A DNA stretch of 64,000 bases from Chamaecyparis obtusa (Eukaryota > Streptophyta > Pinopsida > Cupressales > Cupressaceae). Within the stretch, counting starts at the first letter, position 1, and each line of letters starts with the position of its first letter. A program made the position numbers and the translations under genes. The stretch spans positions 630,001 through 694,000 of the forward strand of contig BSBK01007741.1 in NCBI GenBank assembly GCA_027943335.1, in the 5' to 3' direction. Under the pieces are notes generated by a model. That model saw only the letters and a list, made by a program, of their open reading frames with translations. It was not told the DNA's origin and did no database searches. This document shows, piece after piece, positions 23,358-36,890 of this stretch.

Positions 23358-24012
23358 CACTTGCAACATTACCTTCTTCTTTAGCTAAGAGAGGAGGTTT
23401 GTCTTCATTCTCACTTTCACTGCTCTCTCCTTGAAAGGAATTTATGTCAATATCCAAGAAACAATTCATGTTATTATCATTAGTTTCTTCCTTAATCATA
23501 TAAGGAGTTCTAACTTCCCTGAATACTTTAATGCTCTCACTAGTGATGTTAAAAGTAGTATAAGATAAGTCACATTGAATGCTACCTCCCATTGCTTCAC
23601 TCCATTTTCTTGATAGCAACATTCCATATTATGGAGGTATATCCACAACTAGAACACTCATAGTCAGTTGTTTCTCTGGATAAGTAGCAAGCATAAAGGG
23701 TAGGGCTTTGATTGTTCTAATTACCGGTACCTCCCTGGAATCCATGGCCTAGCATCTCCCATGGGGAGTATCAACTTGCAATCCTATTGATCTCATGATT
23801 TCAACAAGTATGACAGTATTTGAAGCTCGTGAATCAATCATGCAATTTTTTAACATCTTATCATTTATGACCAATGTTAAGAAGAAAGGGCCAACAGCTC
23901 CCATAGAAGTATTCACAACATTAGTATCTACGTAGATCTGAGGTATTTTTGAAGTAATTTCCTCTGTGTCTTTCTTTTTAATTGGAATCTGACCCTTCAT
24001 CTTAGTATTCAC
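23358..24012 (-). pseudogene. Retropepsin (protease) region of the giant element
   Basis: The minus-strand frame from 24012 contains a hydrophobic lead and the active-site block IDSRASNTV (about 23840), where retropepsins have D-S/T-G: Gly is Arg. After a stop near 23750, AMDSREVPV continues the fold, then LLSRKWSEAMGGSIQCDLSY (about 23620-23560), a C-terminal signature I associate with Tat-type proteases. Element B interrupts the chain at 23357, after a Ser/Glu-rich spacer. The aRNH lies immediately beyond it at 16774. Confidence 0.8.
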
Positions 24013-24018
24013 TAGTTC

Positions 24019-26850
24019 CTAGACATTTGTGACTTGAACACCACTTATCCATGTGAGGGCCTTCTCTTTGTGCTCACTTATCCTCATCATTTCCATCAAA
24101 GGTACTTTAACTGTGATCTGGGATAATAATTGGTTCATATCAATAGGTGCATAATTTAAAATAGACAAGTCTAACTTACTTTGTGAGACATCATTGTTCT
24201 CAGATTGTGTTGCTACACCCAATTTGTTTTCCCCCTTTGATTTATTTTCTGGCTGGGGAATTGGAGTACTGGCTATTGGAGCTTTGGCCTTGATTTTGAG
24301 CACATTGATTGGCTCAATTAGATTTTCAGTACTTTTTAACTTAAATTTCTTGTTATCCTCTACTTTCTTATTTTTTACAGCAAACTATTTGGTGTCTTCT
24401 TAATTTCTCTTAATAAATACACCAGTTGGCTTACCATCTGTATTTCCAATAGTTCTATTTCTAAGGACATAATTACTTCTAGCCTATCTCACCATATCAG
24501 TAGTGATTTGGGCTATCTCCTCATCAGATGGTCTTCTTAATGTAATAGGCTCTTCAATTCCTTTTGTGTTACTATTTATATTATTAACTCCTTCCTCATC
24601 TTCATCATAAAAGACTTGCTGATGGTAGGCTTCTGCTCTACTCTGAGAATTATCCACATCCTGATTTTCATTTTCCTCTTCAGAATCAACTTCTTCAACA
24701 AACTTGGCAAAATTCATTCCACAACCTCTATCTTCATATGATTCATCCTCATTTTCAACCTATTCTTCATTTTTAGGAACACTTTGAGAAATCAGACAAT
24801 AATCAGGGTCATGTGGGGATTGGCATGTTGTGCACCATGGGACCTCATCAGTCATCTTGACCAAATGCTTTTGTAAAGGATTAGGGGTCTTATCATTTGG
24901 TTTTAAGTCTTTCCTCTTTGGGACAGTAGGTTTCCCATCTTTCCACTAAGTATGGTAGGGAAAATTTTGTAACCGAGGCTGTCTATTGAAAGTATTGGGA
25001 GGAGACTTATCATTTCCCTAAAAATTATTTTTGTTCTCATTTGGCTTCAGATCCTTTAAGGCATTTAGGATTTTTTTGAGGTTATCATCCTCCCTAGGCT
25101 TTACATTGGTAGGTTTATCAATTTCTTTCTTGCCAAACCTAGGGGTTTAGGGTCTTCTCTTCTCCCTAACTTGCCAAAGACTCTCCTATTGCTCTTAATA
25201 TTTACAGAAAACCTCTGAGCTTCTTTGATAGTCCTTGGGTTCTTGTCCCTGAGTAGATATCCCATCTTGGCATCAAAAACATTTAAGTATGTTGCCAAGC
25301 ATACCTTCTCATCTAATCTCATGACCTAGAAAAGCTTGTGCATCACCTTCTGAAATCTCACATTGAATTCAAGGACTTCCTCATTTTGGTTTTTCTTTAT
25401 ATTGTTGAATTCATTCAACATGAAACCCTCATTAGTCTTATCACCATATTGATCCTTAAAACAATTAATAAAATCATCCCAAGAACCAATAGAGTCATAA
25501 GGAAGCCCCCTAAACCAATCCCTTGAATCCTCAGTCAAAGATTGAACAAATAATTTCATGATTACATCCTTATATTCTATTTAATAATCATCAATCATAT
25601 CAATAAATTTATTTAGATGTTCCTCACATGTGACAACATTGTTACCAGTGAATTTAGGTAACTTTTCTCTAATCTTTGCAGGAATTAAATTAGGATAGCC
25701 AATAATGTTATTAAAGAGAAGTTGTTTGTACCTTTCAACATGAACTGGTTCCCTTTGTAGTGACCCATTTATCTGAGAAGTAGAAGCCTTATTATTTGTT
25801 TTATTAGCAACATTTGCAGAAGTTCCTGGTGTGATAATGGCAGCGTGAGTAGTAGAAACTCCAATGTTAGCATTAGATGTTATCACAGGGCTAGTTATGT
25901 TTGAAGGGCCAGAGGTTTGTCTAAGAAAATCAACTTTCTTTCTCATTTCTAAAGTAGTGGCCTCAATTTATGCTTTCTCTAGTTCCTTAGCTATAATTTC
26001 ATTTTCTCTTTTAGCTCTCTCTACATCATTATCCAATTTGGACAATTGATCTAAATGGGTTTTATCATTTACAGGTTCATTTATTTGGATCCCTGTTGAA
26101 ACCTGCTTTCCTTTATCCTTAGGTCTCCTAACTTCAGTAGTGGGCTAGATAATAGGTTGTTCATTGACCTTCTTGGGGGATCTAACAATATTTATAGCCT
26201 CTAAGGTTAACAATTTCCTCCTTAACTAATCAGCCCTAATTTGAGCTTACCTTATCTTAGTTTCCTTTTCCATTTCCCTCTCCTTTCTAATAGCAATCTG
26301 TTCTTGAATCCTTTTCTCTAAATTGTAGGCCTCTTCAAAAATGTCCTCAGAATCTAGGAGAGTGGTGTCAAATCCCGAATTTTCAAATCTATAGCCTCAT
26401 TGCTGACCTCTTGGATCTTGAGGGCTTTCAGAAGGAGAAGGCCCCCAGGTTGGGGGATCATTACTTCCTTCCAACACCCTACTCTTACTTCTTGACTTTC
26501 TACTTTTCCCTTGAGGTTCTATGTCTGGGAACATTTAACTCTCATGGTGTACCTCATCATTTTCCTTAGAATGATGAGAATAAAAATCTTCATAGGCTCC
26601 TAAACCTAGATCTACTACCTCCTCATATTCAGAAACATGTTCTTCTTGGTTATGGTTAAGTAAGCCAATCTCATCTTCATTTTTCTTCTGTCTCCATGCT
26701 TGAGACATATCTCTATTATTTTGATCTCTTCTAGGCTGACAGGCCCTAGAAGTACTTGGAAGTTCACCTTCTAACCTATCTTCTAGATGATCTTTCCTCC
26801 AAGCCCTAGTATTTCTCTGACTCGTACTTGAAACTTATGAAATAATCTTT
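24019..26850 (-). pseudogene. gag region of the giant element
   Basis: The minus-strand chain starts near 26850 with a charged N-terminal region (to about 25950) rich in Glu, Lys and Arg. It passes through a Thr/Asn/Ala-rich stretch (25946-25700) to a Retrotrans_gag core (about 25600-25200) with DWFRGLPYDSIGSW (25515 on) and NEFNNIKKNQNEEV. A zinc-knuckle-like WCTTCQSPHDPDYC follows at about 24835-24790, with spacing C-x2-C-x3-H-x4-C. An acidic tail and a Lys/Asn-rich linker lead to the protease. Several single stops occur, for example TAG at a Gln codon near 26146. I could not fix the start codon: no convincing Met is seen just before the charged region. Confidence 0.75.
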
Positions 26851-27139
26851 ATTCATATTTCCTTTTACTCAGCACTGCTGCAGAGATCTCAGAGTCACCA
26901 CCAACACAAGTTAGAAATTATTTTCATAGACTTAGTAATTCAGAGTATTCAATACTTGGCAAGAAATCAAAGAAAGAGCTTATATCAAATAAATACAAAG
27001 CTTGATCAGATCTTCAATTTTACATAGACAAATAAGAAGGCCAAGAGTCTAGCTCAACTTGCACTTGGGTTATTTGATATCAAATTTACAACACCAGAGA
27101 TCTTAAATTCAGATTTATCATAATTATTTCATCTCTATT
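26851..27139 (-). other. 5' leader of the giant element
   Basis: This is the sequence between PBS and gag on the minus strand. I see no ORF or distinctive structure. It would hold any packaging or dimerisation signal. Confidence 0.5.
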
Positions 27140-27156
27140 CCCCAACAGAGTCACCA
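27140..27156 (-). other. Primer binding site of the giant element
   Basis: Minus strand TGGTGACTCTGTTGGGG begins four bases inside the 5' LTR end. It resembles the TGGCGACTC-type primer site usual in Tat/Ogre elements, not the iMet site used by the Copia elements here. Confidence 0.65.
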
Positions 27157-28076
27157 TTTTCGTTGGTTCCTCAAACTGGACTTTATGCTTTCAAAGCAAC
27201 CGATACATTTATAGGTTTTTAGGATGGGTTAGATCCAAATATGGAATTCTAAGATGATTGGACCAATTGTAGGGACAAGACTACCCTCTACACTTCTGGC
27301 TCTACAAAACCAAGGAGGGTACTCCTAATCCAGTGAACAAATAACCTTACTTCAACAATAATAGACTGGATTCAATAAAAATAGATAAATGATAAGAAAA
27401 TACTAAATGATGACCATTCATTCATTGATTCTCCATTATCATTAGGTGGAATAATTCTTTACAAGTCACTGTACTTACATAATTTTGGAATATTTATATC
27501 AAATATTAGAAATACACATAGAACCTTTTAAACACTGATCTCTATAAAAATAACTCCACTATTGGCCAGTGCCTTATCCATTGGGAAACACCTTTACTGC
27601 AAAATTTGTTATACATAAACAAATATATTGAACTTTAATAGCCCGGCCCTTTGAAAATGCTATCACCTTGTGGTGGATTTTATCAAAGGGATCCTATATT
27701 CATACTACTTACTCATATCCTTATGTAACACTTAAAGAATTTATGCCATTTCTAAAGCTTATTTAATCTGATCCCAAATTAGAGCCAAAGAACATAAACA
27801 TACACACAAAGAATATCTATGTAATGAATTTCAATAATTTATAACTCAAAGAGAGATACACATAGCAGAGACTTGAACTTTGGATTTTATTCGAATGCTA
27901 TATCAATATCATGTATACAAAAATGCTTTAAAGTGCAAAACTATCTGGATTTAAACTGAACCAACAATATTTCTTTCTTACAAAAATATGCCTAATATAG
28001 TCTACCGTATCCTACACTCAAAACTTGTCAGAAAATATGCTCAAGTTTCGGTCCTTTTACAATGATCTTGGTAATC

Positions 28077-28085
28077 CTTTTATAG
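28077..28085 (-). promoter_or_regulatory. TATA box of the giant LTR (5' copy)
   Basis: Minus-strand CTATAAAAG, conserved with 624-632. It should drive the full-length genomic transcript. Confidence 0.6.
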
Positions 28086-28179
28086 AAACAAGGATTGCAT
28101 ACAATCTTCAGATCTTTTTTACAAAAGACAAAAATAGTTTGTCATATAAGACAAAAAAGGAAAATATAACATCTTCTTG

Positions 28180-30059
28180 TTACAATTTTACAAAATATTT
28201 GTAGAGATGAGCACCAAAATTTGCAACAAATACCAAGGTCAGTTCATCCTCTGCCAGGTGTAGCATCCGTGCATTCTTCAACTGTTTGATGCTTCTAGCA
28301 ATATTTGCAACAAAATTTTAGGAGCTTGGGGCATCACCACCTGTTGCCTCCTCTTTAGATGTCTCCACTTCCTTCTCACTCTCTACAAGATATGTTGTCT
28401 CCCAAGATGTAAAAGTATCCTCATTTGGCCAATTGAAAGCCATAATCTCATCCCTTTTTGGTAGGATTTTGTCCCAACCAGAAACCACTTGGTGAACCTT
28501 AGTCATTACTTTAGTGAAGTGTATTTCGGTGTCCTATAGCATCTCAATTACTTGTATGAAAGGGGTATTATCCCCTGTACCTAAAAAAATATCAATTTTA
28601 GCCAACACCCCATTATTAATTTTTTCCAACCACTACTCCTTCTCCTCTATGGTTCCATCTACTTTGACAAGACTAGAGAATATTTGGAAATTGTCCTTTA
28701 AATACCTAACCCTTAAGAGTTTAGCCTTCCTCTTCAACCCCTCCCTATTTACTTCAAAATCAAAAAGGCTTTTAACAATTTTATAAGTATCTATTAATTG
28801 AACATTTATAATACCCTGATTTTTAATTGAATCAAAGAATGACTTCAACATATTCTCCCTAGGAACCCAATTATCCAAAATTTTGCCTATAGTGGCTGCC
28901 TCTTTCTTAAAAGAGACCAAAATGTCAGCCAATTGCTTAGCACTCTTATAAACTTCTTTTGGCTTTATATTGGTAGCAAAGTGTAAAATAGTATCTTTTA
29001 TTCTCTTCTAATACCTATAAGACCACTAGAAAGATCACTTCTAGTAATCTATTTTCCTTTGTTCTTTTCTTCCCTTTTCAAGGACCACATGACCAAGGCC
29101 TGATGGTCATTACTGAAAGAAACTCCTTTAGTGGCATGTTTTGCCTCCTCCTTGGTCTTGTGCAGAGGAGTAGTCTACTTCCTAACTACATCAAGGACCA
29201 ATGCATCTACTATATCCCATTCTGGGAGGATAAGTATTCCTACACTTCTTACTAACTCTCTCCGCTATTCTAGAGTAGTTTTTTCAAAATTTTCAGTCAT
29301 CTCCTTCCTAACTTCATCTTCTATGATCTTGAGATATTTATCTAGATTTTCCTTATGCCTCTTTTCACATGTTTCCTCAAACTAATTCATATTCAATTTC
29401 CAAAGAAATTGCACAAAATCCCTAGCTTTCACAAAGTCATCATCAACTAGGAATTCATCACATGGTTGCTTTACTATAGGGTCTAGCTTTGTACCTACCA
29501 TTTGTCCTATTGTTAAGCCTAGCTCAGGCTCTCTTGGTTTCTCTGGCACTCCTTCATTAATCTCTTCATAAATCATAAAAATTTGACCTTGAGAGCGCAT
29601 TTGTTGTGCTTGCTCTATACTCTCCTGATCATCCTTGATAATTAGAGGTGATTGAGAAGGAGAGTATTCCTCTTCTACATCTTGGTGCCTCTCTTCTAAT
29701 TTTCATTTCTTAGTGGGAGGTGAGACATCAGGGATGTTCTCAGCTGGTTGATCCTAAGTTGCGTCTGTAACATCCACAACCTCCTTGTGTTTCTTCACCT
29801 ACTATGATGTAGAAGGGACATCCTCCTTTTTCTTTATTTGTTTCCTCCTATCAGACTCTAGGATTGCCATATTGTAGCTAGTCTTTCTTTGCACCACATA
29901 CTTGCATAGAGGCAGTACCCTTGTGAATGTAGTTTGGCTCAGTATTGTTTGTGCTTTCTTTGGGTTTTCACCTATGACCTTCTCTTTCTTCTCATTTAAG
30001 GTCTGATAGATCTCTTTAAAATTTCCCATGAGAGTATGTATGTTCTTTCCCATAGGATT
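28180..30059 (-). pseudogene. U3 ORF copy B, C-terminal part
   Basis: Homologous to 726-2958. Open stretches are 30059-29802, 29600-29382, 28932-28633 and 28506-28318, and the final TAA is conserved at 28182-28180. About 370 bp present in copy A (near 1560-1930) are deleted here around 29010. Stop positions differ from copy A in part: a TAG at copy A 929-927 is GAG here, so the intact frame predates divergence. The N-terminal part lies across element C, at 46058-47659. Confidence 0.7.
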
Positions 30060-30064
30060 GCTAC

Positions 30065-33000
30065 TATAATGCCCCACCAGGGAACCTAAGAGAAATTAAC
30101 CTAAACATGCTACTAAGTTTGTAGAATAAATTTTTTTAAAGTGTTAACATTCAACAACATCAAAGTTTTACAATGAGGAAGCAATACAATGAAATGAACA
30201 ACTCACATAGGTTACAACTCTCAAGGATTCCATGATGAAGATTACGTGATTATTAATTAATTAATTTAGATTAGATATAATTACAACACTCATTTAAACA
30301 AATGAAAGATAAATGCAACATCACATATAAGAACACATAGATACAATTGGTACCAAAAGGTAACCATAATAACCTACATCCTCTGCACATGTCACAGGGT
30401 ATGTAAATATAATAATAGAAATGAAGTACAACATGATATCTCTAAATAATTGATACAAGATAACATAAAAGAAAAAGAAGCATAAGAACACAACTCCAAC
30501 AATGAAGATCAAGAAGAATCATCCAGCATTGGTACACGAACGTCAAAATCTCAAATGGTAAAAGAATCACTACCACCCAACCTCGTGAACCTAAATGGTC
30601 CACTCCCACTATGTTGAGGAGATAACAATAGATCCCACTTGGATAATAAACATCAATAGAACAAGCTAAGGAAAGGGTCTTGAAGCCTTTCTATCTCAAA
30701 AGGTACTACCACTAATGATAAAGAGAATATAATAAACATCAAATTACCAACACTTACCAAACACAATAGAATATAAAATACACCACCAAGTAATGAATAA
30801 TGAGACAACACGAACACACCACTAGATGAAAATGAAGAAACTATGGACGAGACTTAGGCTACATACTATGGGAGTGTCATCACATGACCATCTACTTGAG
30901 TTACCCTGGACTGGTCACTCTGGACCCCGGACCCTCAAGCATTGAGTTACCCTGGACTGGCCACACTGGACCCCAGACCCTCAAGTATTGAGTTACCCTA
31001 GACTGGCCACTTTGGGCCTCGGACCCTCAATATGACCCATGTGTAACTATAATACCCTCTTATGAACATGAGGAATTTTAATCATTCCTAAATTGTCTTT
31101 TTAATAAACTCTACAAACTTAATTACTATATTATCACTTATTAACAAACTTATGATAGGTTACTGTGGCACTGACCACTTTGGGTCCTGGACCCCTATTG
31201 TAAGCCACTCCCCTAAGATGCACCTATTTAACCTCTCTTAGGTTCACAAACAAATAACACCAAATTGATAATAATAATGTCCCTCAGGAGTATTCCATAA
31301 AGTAACACGAACATGCAATAGGTATCCAACCAAAATATCTCAAAACACTCTCTATGTGTTCACAAAAGAACATGCACCCAATCACATGGATAGGACATAG
31401 AAAGTCAGTGTCATATTCCCCTATATAGAATATGAAGAAAAACTCAATCATACAAAACATCACAGAAGAGAATCATAGAGAAAACATCACATAAGGTTGG
31501 GTTAAACTAATCAAATACCATAGAGTTTACAAGACAAATAATCAAGAAAACCAAAACATCCACAAACTTGCCTCTGAAATCACATTCCCACTAGCTGACA
31601 TTCTAGCCCCTCAAAACCACTACATAGGGTAATAAAAGACTAAACACAATTTAATTAAAATAGACCAACTACATCCACATTTGAATCAAATCAAAATGAT
31701 GTCATCATGAAGAAACACTTAACTAATCCAAACAACCAGATTCACATAACACTCACTTGCATGGCTAAACACCCAAATGAAAATTTAACACAAAATTAAT
31801 TTCTTTTATACAAAACTAGTCCTATATTTAAAAGTCAATACTCATGCAAAAATCATTAACATCTAATTACTCCATGCAAGATAATTAGATGTAGATATAA
31901 TTTGTAAATAAAATATGTCCAACAAGAATTTTTCAAATCAAAAACTTCAAACACTTACAAGAAAACATGATTCCATTAAAGAAATCTAATTAATTATAAA
32001 ACATAACTAGTTCAACTATATTGCATGTATGCATAACAATGCAAATAAACATATATAATTATAAATTCCAGTTAACTAAAACAATCATCTTGTTGACTAA
32101 AGTCCATTTAGCTACAAAAGCATTAATATAAATGTCTCACACATAACTATCTATTTTAAATAAAATCTCATCCATGCATACTTTTAAATAAGTATTTAAC
32201 TAAAATCTCCATATATATCAAAACACCATGCATTTAATAATCAAATAATGTTATTAATTTTCTAAAACCAAATGGAAACATTAATATCAAAACCCGCATG
32301 TAAAAAAAATCAATTAATATTTATTTATTAAATTTTTTTAATAACAATTATAAATCCAAAATTTAATAAATTATTAAAAAAAAAAAAATTTAAAAAAAAA
32401 ATTAATTTTTAAATCTGAAAATTAATAAATAATAATAATTTTTAAATCCGAAAATTAATAAATAATAATATTAATAATTTCAAATAACAAAAATCCTTCT
32501 TTTCTTTAAAATCACATATATATATATTCTCAATTGATTTCTTTAATGAAAAACTAGGATAATAGCCAATTAACAAGGAAAACCCAATTACCACAATTTA
32601 GCCAGATTTACACAACTTCAAACTCTAATGAAATTTATTCTAAAATTCAACATAATTGAATGCATGCAACAAGGATTTCCATAAATTTCAACTCCAAAAT
32701 AGAAAGAAAGAGAGAAATACATAGGCAGAGATCCAGACAGGGACACAACCAGGCATGAAGAAGACAATCTTTCTAAAATTCACAAAATAACATACTCATA
32801 AGGAAAACCAAACCCTACCTCAAAACTGAAGGAAATATTTGAACGAAGACCAGATCTGAAGATAAAACCCAAAACCTCCAAGCTTTCCAAAATTGAATTC
32901 TCCACAAAAATCTTTTATTCTGCCTGCTAAAAGTTCCTCCACCTTTGTCCTCAAAATCCCATCCTTGCCAAAAATCTCTCCAAAACCTGTCTCCCCAAAG

Positions 33001-34067
33001 TATGGCCCAAATCTCTAACATGTAGGAAATCTCCTTACACATGCTAAGGTTTGAAAAACTCCACTCTCCAAAAGGGCTTGCATGAATTTAGACTTTGATT
33101 TGTAGTTCAATTTCAGTTAAACTCAAGTCTATTTTCACTTTGCTTTTCTTGAAAACACTTTAATCTAAAATTAACTAATGCCTTTAATTTAATTTAAAAA
33201 TTACTGATTATGCATCTTTAATGCATTCAATTAAAATAAAATAAAATATTTACTCTAATATAATTTCCACATGCTCAATTAATACTCAAATTAATAAATA
33301 CATTACAATTGAACATAGGTTAAATTAACAATTAAATAATTCTAATGTGAGAATATTTAATTAATTCTCATTAATTAAATATTTCAACCACAAACTAAAC
33401 TAACTTACCAATTTGCATATAATTAATTTTCAATTAATTAAATAATCTCTCAAAGCTAAAAATAGAAAAGATTCTATTTAATTAAAATTGCACTATTTAA
33501 TCAAATTAAATAATCTAAATATAGAAAACACGCCAATCACCAAACTCAAAAGCATCACAAGGACCTAAGGACCCACATTCATACGCAAGAACGGGGATAT
33601 AAACTCACATCAACTAGATGAGTTTAGCAAGGGTAGGAATAACAGAATCTTGTCCACTATTTCAGGACAATAATATGGCTTAGGTTAGGATTTGGACCTG
33701 TGTTATCTCCTCTCTCTTACCATTTGAGATATTGCGATGGGGCACGCTCATCCTGACAATTTAGGGAAGTCGATGTCCGGTACTTGTAAACCTACATACA
33801 AAACTAACATGTACATACATATATAAATATATAATAGACAATGGCAGGGATCGACCGATCATGTGGATCGAACAAGCAAGTAACTATGACTTCATCCCTC
33901 AACCATATGAGGCATGTCAAACAGAAATATAAAACAAACACATCAACCATACACATGCAAGTATGGGGTTAGTAAAATCATAAGCATCAATGATTTCCTA
34001 ACATATAATCTATCATCCTAAAGTAATTATAACATTTATAAAATTGGACTAGGGGTAGGGTACTACA
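30065..34067 (-). repeat. 3' LTR of element C
   Basis: 4,003 bp and very A+T-rich, especially 32280-32520 (poly-A/T with a repeated AAATCYGAAAATTAATAAATAATAAT unit). It carries the empty target site CATACT at 30862-30867, where the other LTR has Copia D. A short ORF at 33042-32815 is not convincing coding sequence. Confidence 0.88.
30897..31034. repeat. Three 46-bp tandem repeats in the element C LTR
   Basis: Units begin TGAGTTACCCTGGACTGG and end GGACCCTCAA, three copies with few changes. A degraded fourth unit lies near 31160-31200. The same array is at 42928-43065 in the other LTR. Confidence 0.85.
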
Positions 34068-34082
34068 TCCACCCCCCCTAGG
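34068..34082 (-). other. Polypurine tract of element C
   Basis: Minus-strand CCTAGGGGGGGTGGA, immediately before the LTR start TGTAGTACC. Confidence 0.65.
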
Positions 34083-34945
34083 ATTAGGCTTACGCCTGGA
34101 AGCCTACAAACAGATAGGGGTATGCATCCCTCAAGCACAAAGTATTTACTAAAAATAAAACACAACCTCTTAAAATAAGCCATAAATTAAGAACATGGTA
34201 TACAGTCATTAAGGAAAATGTAATTCTGATTTAGGAATAATCTAAAAGTCACATTGATCAATCATTCATTAACAATTCAAATAGATCTCAACTTTATTCA
34301 TTCATCAATATAGAAAACATCAGAGCAATCAATTGTATACAGAACACATATTCATATTTACATCAAATAATCAGTTAAAAAGTTTTATGCAAACATAGCC
34401 AATGCAACACTCATGCAAACATAGTACCATCTCCTCGATATCCTCCCTTATACATACTATTAGGGTTCCATGATGAACATGATAGAAATAATACTTATCA
34501 CATAACAGAGCCAACAATATCAAACATTCAGAGTAGCCACTACAAAACTTGAAAAGGTAAAACCCAAGTCGGGGAATCACAAGTCCAACATTAAATCATG
34601 AGAGCTCTCAATTTCAACAATAAAATAAGTGTGACTAGCATCACAAAATAGATAATGAAAAGAGAGTTAGGTGACTAATCCAATCATAAGAAAGTTCAAA
34701 ATTTCAATGCTAGCCCCCACACATCACGAACAATTAATAAATCAACCAAAATAAATTATCAATCATACAACATTCACATAACAAGGTGACTAGTGGTAGC
34801 CACACTCAAGGGAGTAATCGCTTCAGGACATCCAAAGGTTATTCACCTTAGATACATTAGAGAGGGTACCCAAACACACTAGACAAGAAAAAACAACATC
34901 TAATAGGCACACAACTTCCCAGAGTTCCCAGTGTAGAACTCGACA

Positions 34946-34956
34946 CTCTGATACCA
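34946..34956 (-). other. Primer binding site of element C (iMet-like)
   Basis: Minus-strand TGGTATCAGAG lies two bases after the LTR end GGCATTACA, followed by TG where the consensus has C. Confidence 0.7.
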
Positions 34957-36484
34957 AATGTAATGCCCCGCCAGCGAACCCAAGAGAACTTAACCTAAAC
35001 ATGCTACTAAGTTTACAGAATAAATTTTTTTAAAGTGTTAACATTCAATAACATCAACATTTTACAATGCGAAAGCAATGCAATGAAATGAACAACTCAC
35101 ATAGGTTACAACTCTCAAGGATTCCATGAAGAAGATTACATGACTATTAATTAATTAATTTAGATTACATATAATTACAAAGCTCATTTAAACAAATGAA
35201 AGATAAATGCAACATCACATATAAGAACACATAGATACAATTGGTACCAAAAGGTAACCATAATAACCTACATCCTCTGTACATGTCACAGGGTATGTAA
35301 ATACAATAACAAAAATGAAGTACAACATGATATCTCTAAATAACTAATACAAGATCACATAGAAGAAGAAGAATGATCTGCTACAGGGATCATCCAACAT
35401 TGGTACACAAACGTCAGAATCTCAAATGGTAAAAGAATCACTACCACCCGACCTCGTGAACCTAAATGGTCCACTTCCACCGTGCTAAGGAGATAACAAC
35501 AAATCCCACTCAGATAACAAACATCAATAGAACAAGCTAAGGAAAGGGTCCTGAAGGCTTTCTATCTCAAAAGGTACTACCACTAATGACAAAGAGAATA
35601 TAATAAACATCAAATTACCAACACTTACCAAACACCATAGAATACAAAATAAACCACCAAGTAATTAATAATGAGACAACAAGGACACACCACTAGAGGA
35701 AAATGAAAAAACTATGGAGGAGACTTAGGCTACATACTTGATGGAATATGGATGAAGTGACTGAGAGGGGGGGGGGGGGGGGTGAATCAGTCAACCATAA
35801 AACACTTCACAATTAATTCTTTGCAGATCCCTTAGGATATCTTAACAATGTTATCTGTTTTAGCACTCGGTAAATAAATTGCAGTAACTTTGAAGATGCA
35901 GAAAGTATTAGCAAAATTATCTTTAGATATTCATCAGCACATGTATATGATTGAGAAAGCAATTAAGAACACAAGAGACATAAGATTTAACGTGGAAACC
36001 CAATATGGGAAAAACCACCAATGTATCTAGATACTGATTTTCACTTTTCTGAAGTGATGCCCGGTTAGAAGCCAACCCGGTAAAAGGTTACAAAACACAC
36101 TGTTAGGTGTGACCTTGTTAGAGGATTTAAAACACCTTGCTAGGAGTGGCCTGGTAAGAGGTCTTGAAAACAATTCAATGGAATTGTCACCTTGTTAGAG
36201 GATTTACAATATGGTTGTTAAACCAACTCGGTTAAGAGATTTAGAATTCACTGTTACAATGATAAGAAGGTAACAATGAAAAAATGACCTGTATAATAAT
36301 GCAACTGTCTTGCTGATTACAGATCTCTGTTCTACATAAGTCTGATCCTTTCTGATCGAATAAATCTCTGTTGCACCTCAAGGATATCTGAACATCCTTC
36401 ACAAATTTGCATACACCTTTCCTGCTTTTCTTCTGTAAATCTTCTGCTGTATTTCTTTTTTTTTACTTTTCACATTTGACCTTT

Positions 36485-36492
36485 TATTTATA
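36485..36492 (-). promoter_or_regulatory. LTR TATA box of Copia D
   Basis: Minus-strand TATAAATA, followed by AAAGG. The same sequence is at 42376-42383 in the 5' LTR, which would drive the genomic transcript. Confidence 0.55.
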
Positions 36493-36616
36493 TGATTTTA
36501 GATTTGTCAAATCGACATTATTTAGTATAACAGTCGGCTGAATTAAGCAAACTCTATTTGCAAAAATCCTTCAAGGGCCGACAGTGCTCGGTGACCTTAA
36601 CTTTCTATAATTTTTC

Positions 36617-36890
36617 AGAGATCGAGGGAACTCGGTAAACACCGACAATCTTTTACCTTCGATAACCGACTGAACTCGGTAAACACTAACTTTTCTTCGA
36701 TGACCGACTGAACTCGGTAAACAATAACTTTTCTTCGATGACCGACTGAACTCGGTAAACACTAACTTTTTTTTCGATAAACGAGTGAACTCGGTAAATA
36801 CTAAATTTCCTTTGGTAACCGAGTGAACTCGATAGACACTGCTTTTCTTTGATAACCGAGTGGACTCGGTAAGCACTAATATTCCTATCT
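36617..36890. repeat. 37-41 bp tandem repeats in the Copia D LTR
   Basis: About seven units, each with a GAACTCGGTAAACACTAA-like core, in U3 upstream of the TATA box on the minus strand. The same array lies at about 42510-42790. The repeats generate spurious Ser/Lys-rich frames (36976-36571 and 42866-42462). Confidence 0.85.

Larger units (their letters stand above)
27161..30064 (-). repeat. 5' LTR of the giant element, inner part
   Basis: This is the R/U5 end and the C-terminal half of the LTR ORF, homologous to positions 1-2960 plus about 300 bp missing there. On the minus strand it ends CCAACG (expected CCAACA). It is interrupted at 30064/30065 by element C, whose target-site copies are GCTAC (30060-30064) and GATAC (46053-46057). 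Confidence 0.87.
34068..34958 (-). other. Internal region of element C
   Basis: 891 bp between the LTRs, bounded on the minus strand by an iMet-like PBS and a G-rich PPT. A 69-codon frame (34580-34371) has no recognisable motif. I see no coding capacity for retrotransposition proteins. Confidence 0.75.

Noticed and set aside
30897..31034. Regular short repeats that could suggest a CRISPR-like array.
   Set aside because: Three direct tandem 46-bp units without unique spacers, inside a plant LTR and duplicated in its partner LTR.
32815..33042. Minus-strand 75-codon frame in the element C LTR, rich in Trp, Phe and Arg.
   Set aside because: Composition follows low-complexity DNA, the corresponding frame in the other LTR is not preserved, and no motif is seen.
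30065..34067. Positions 30065-34067 and 34959-46052 as a segmental or tandem duplication.
   Set aside because: TG/CA ends, PBS, PPT and a target duplication fit an LTR pair much better.
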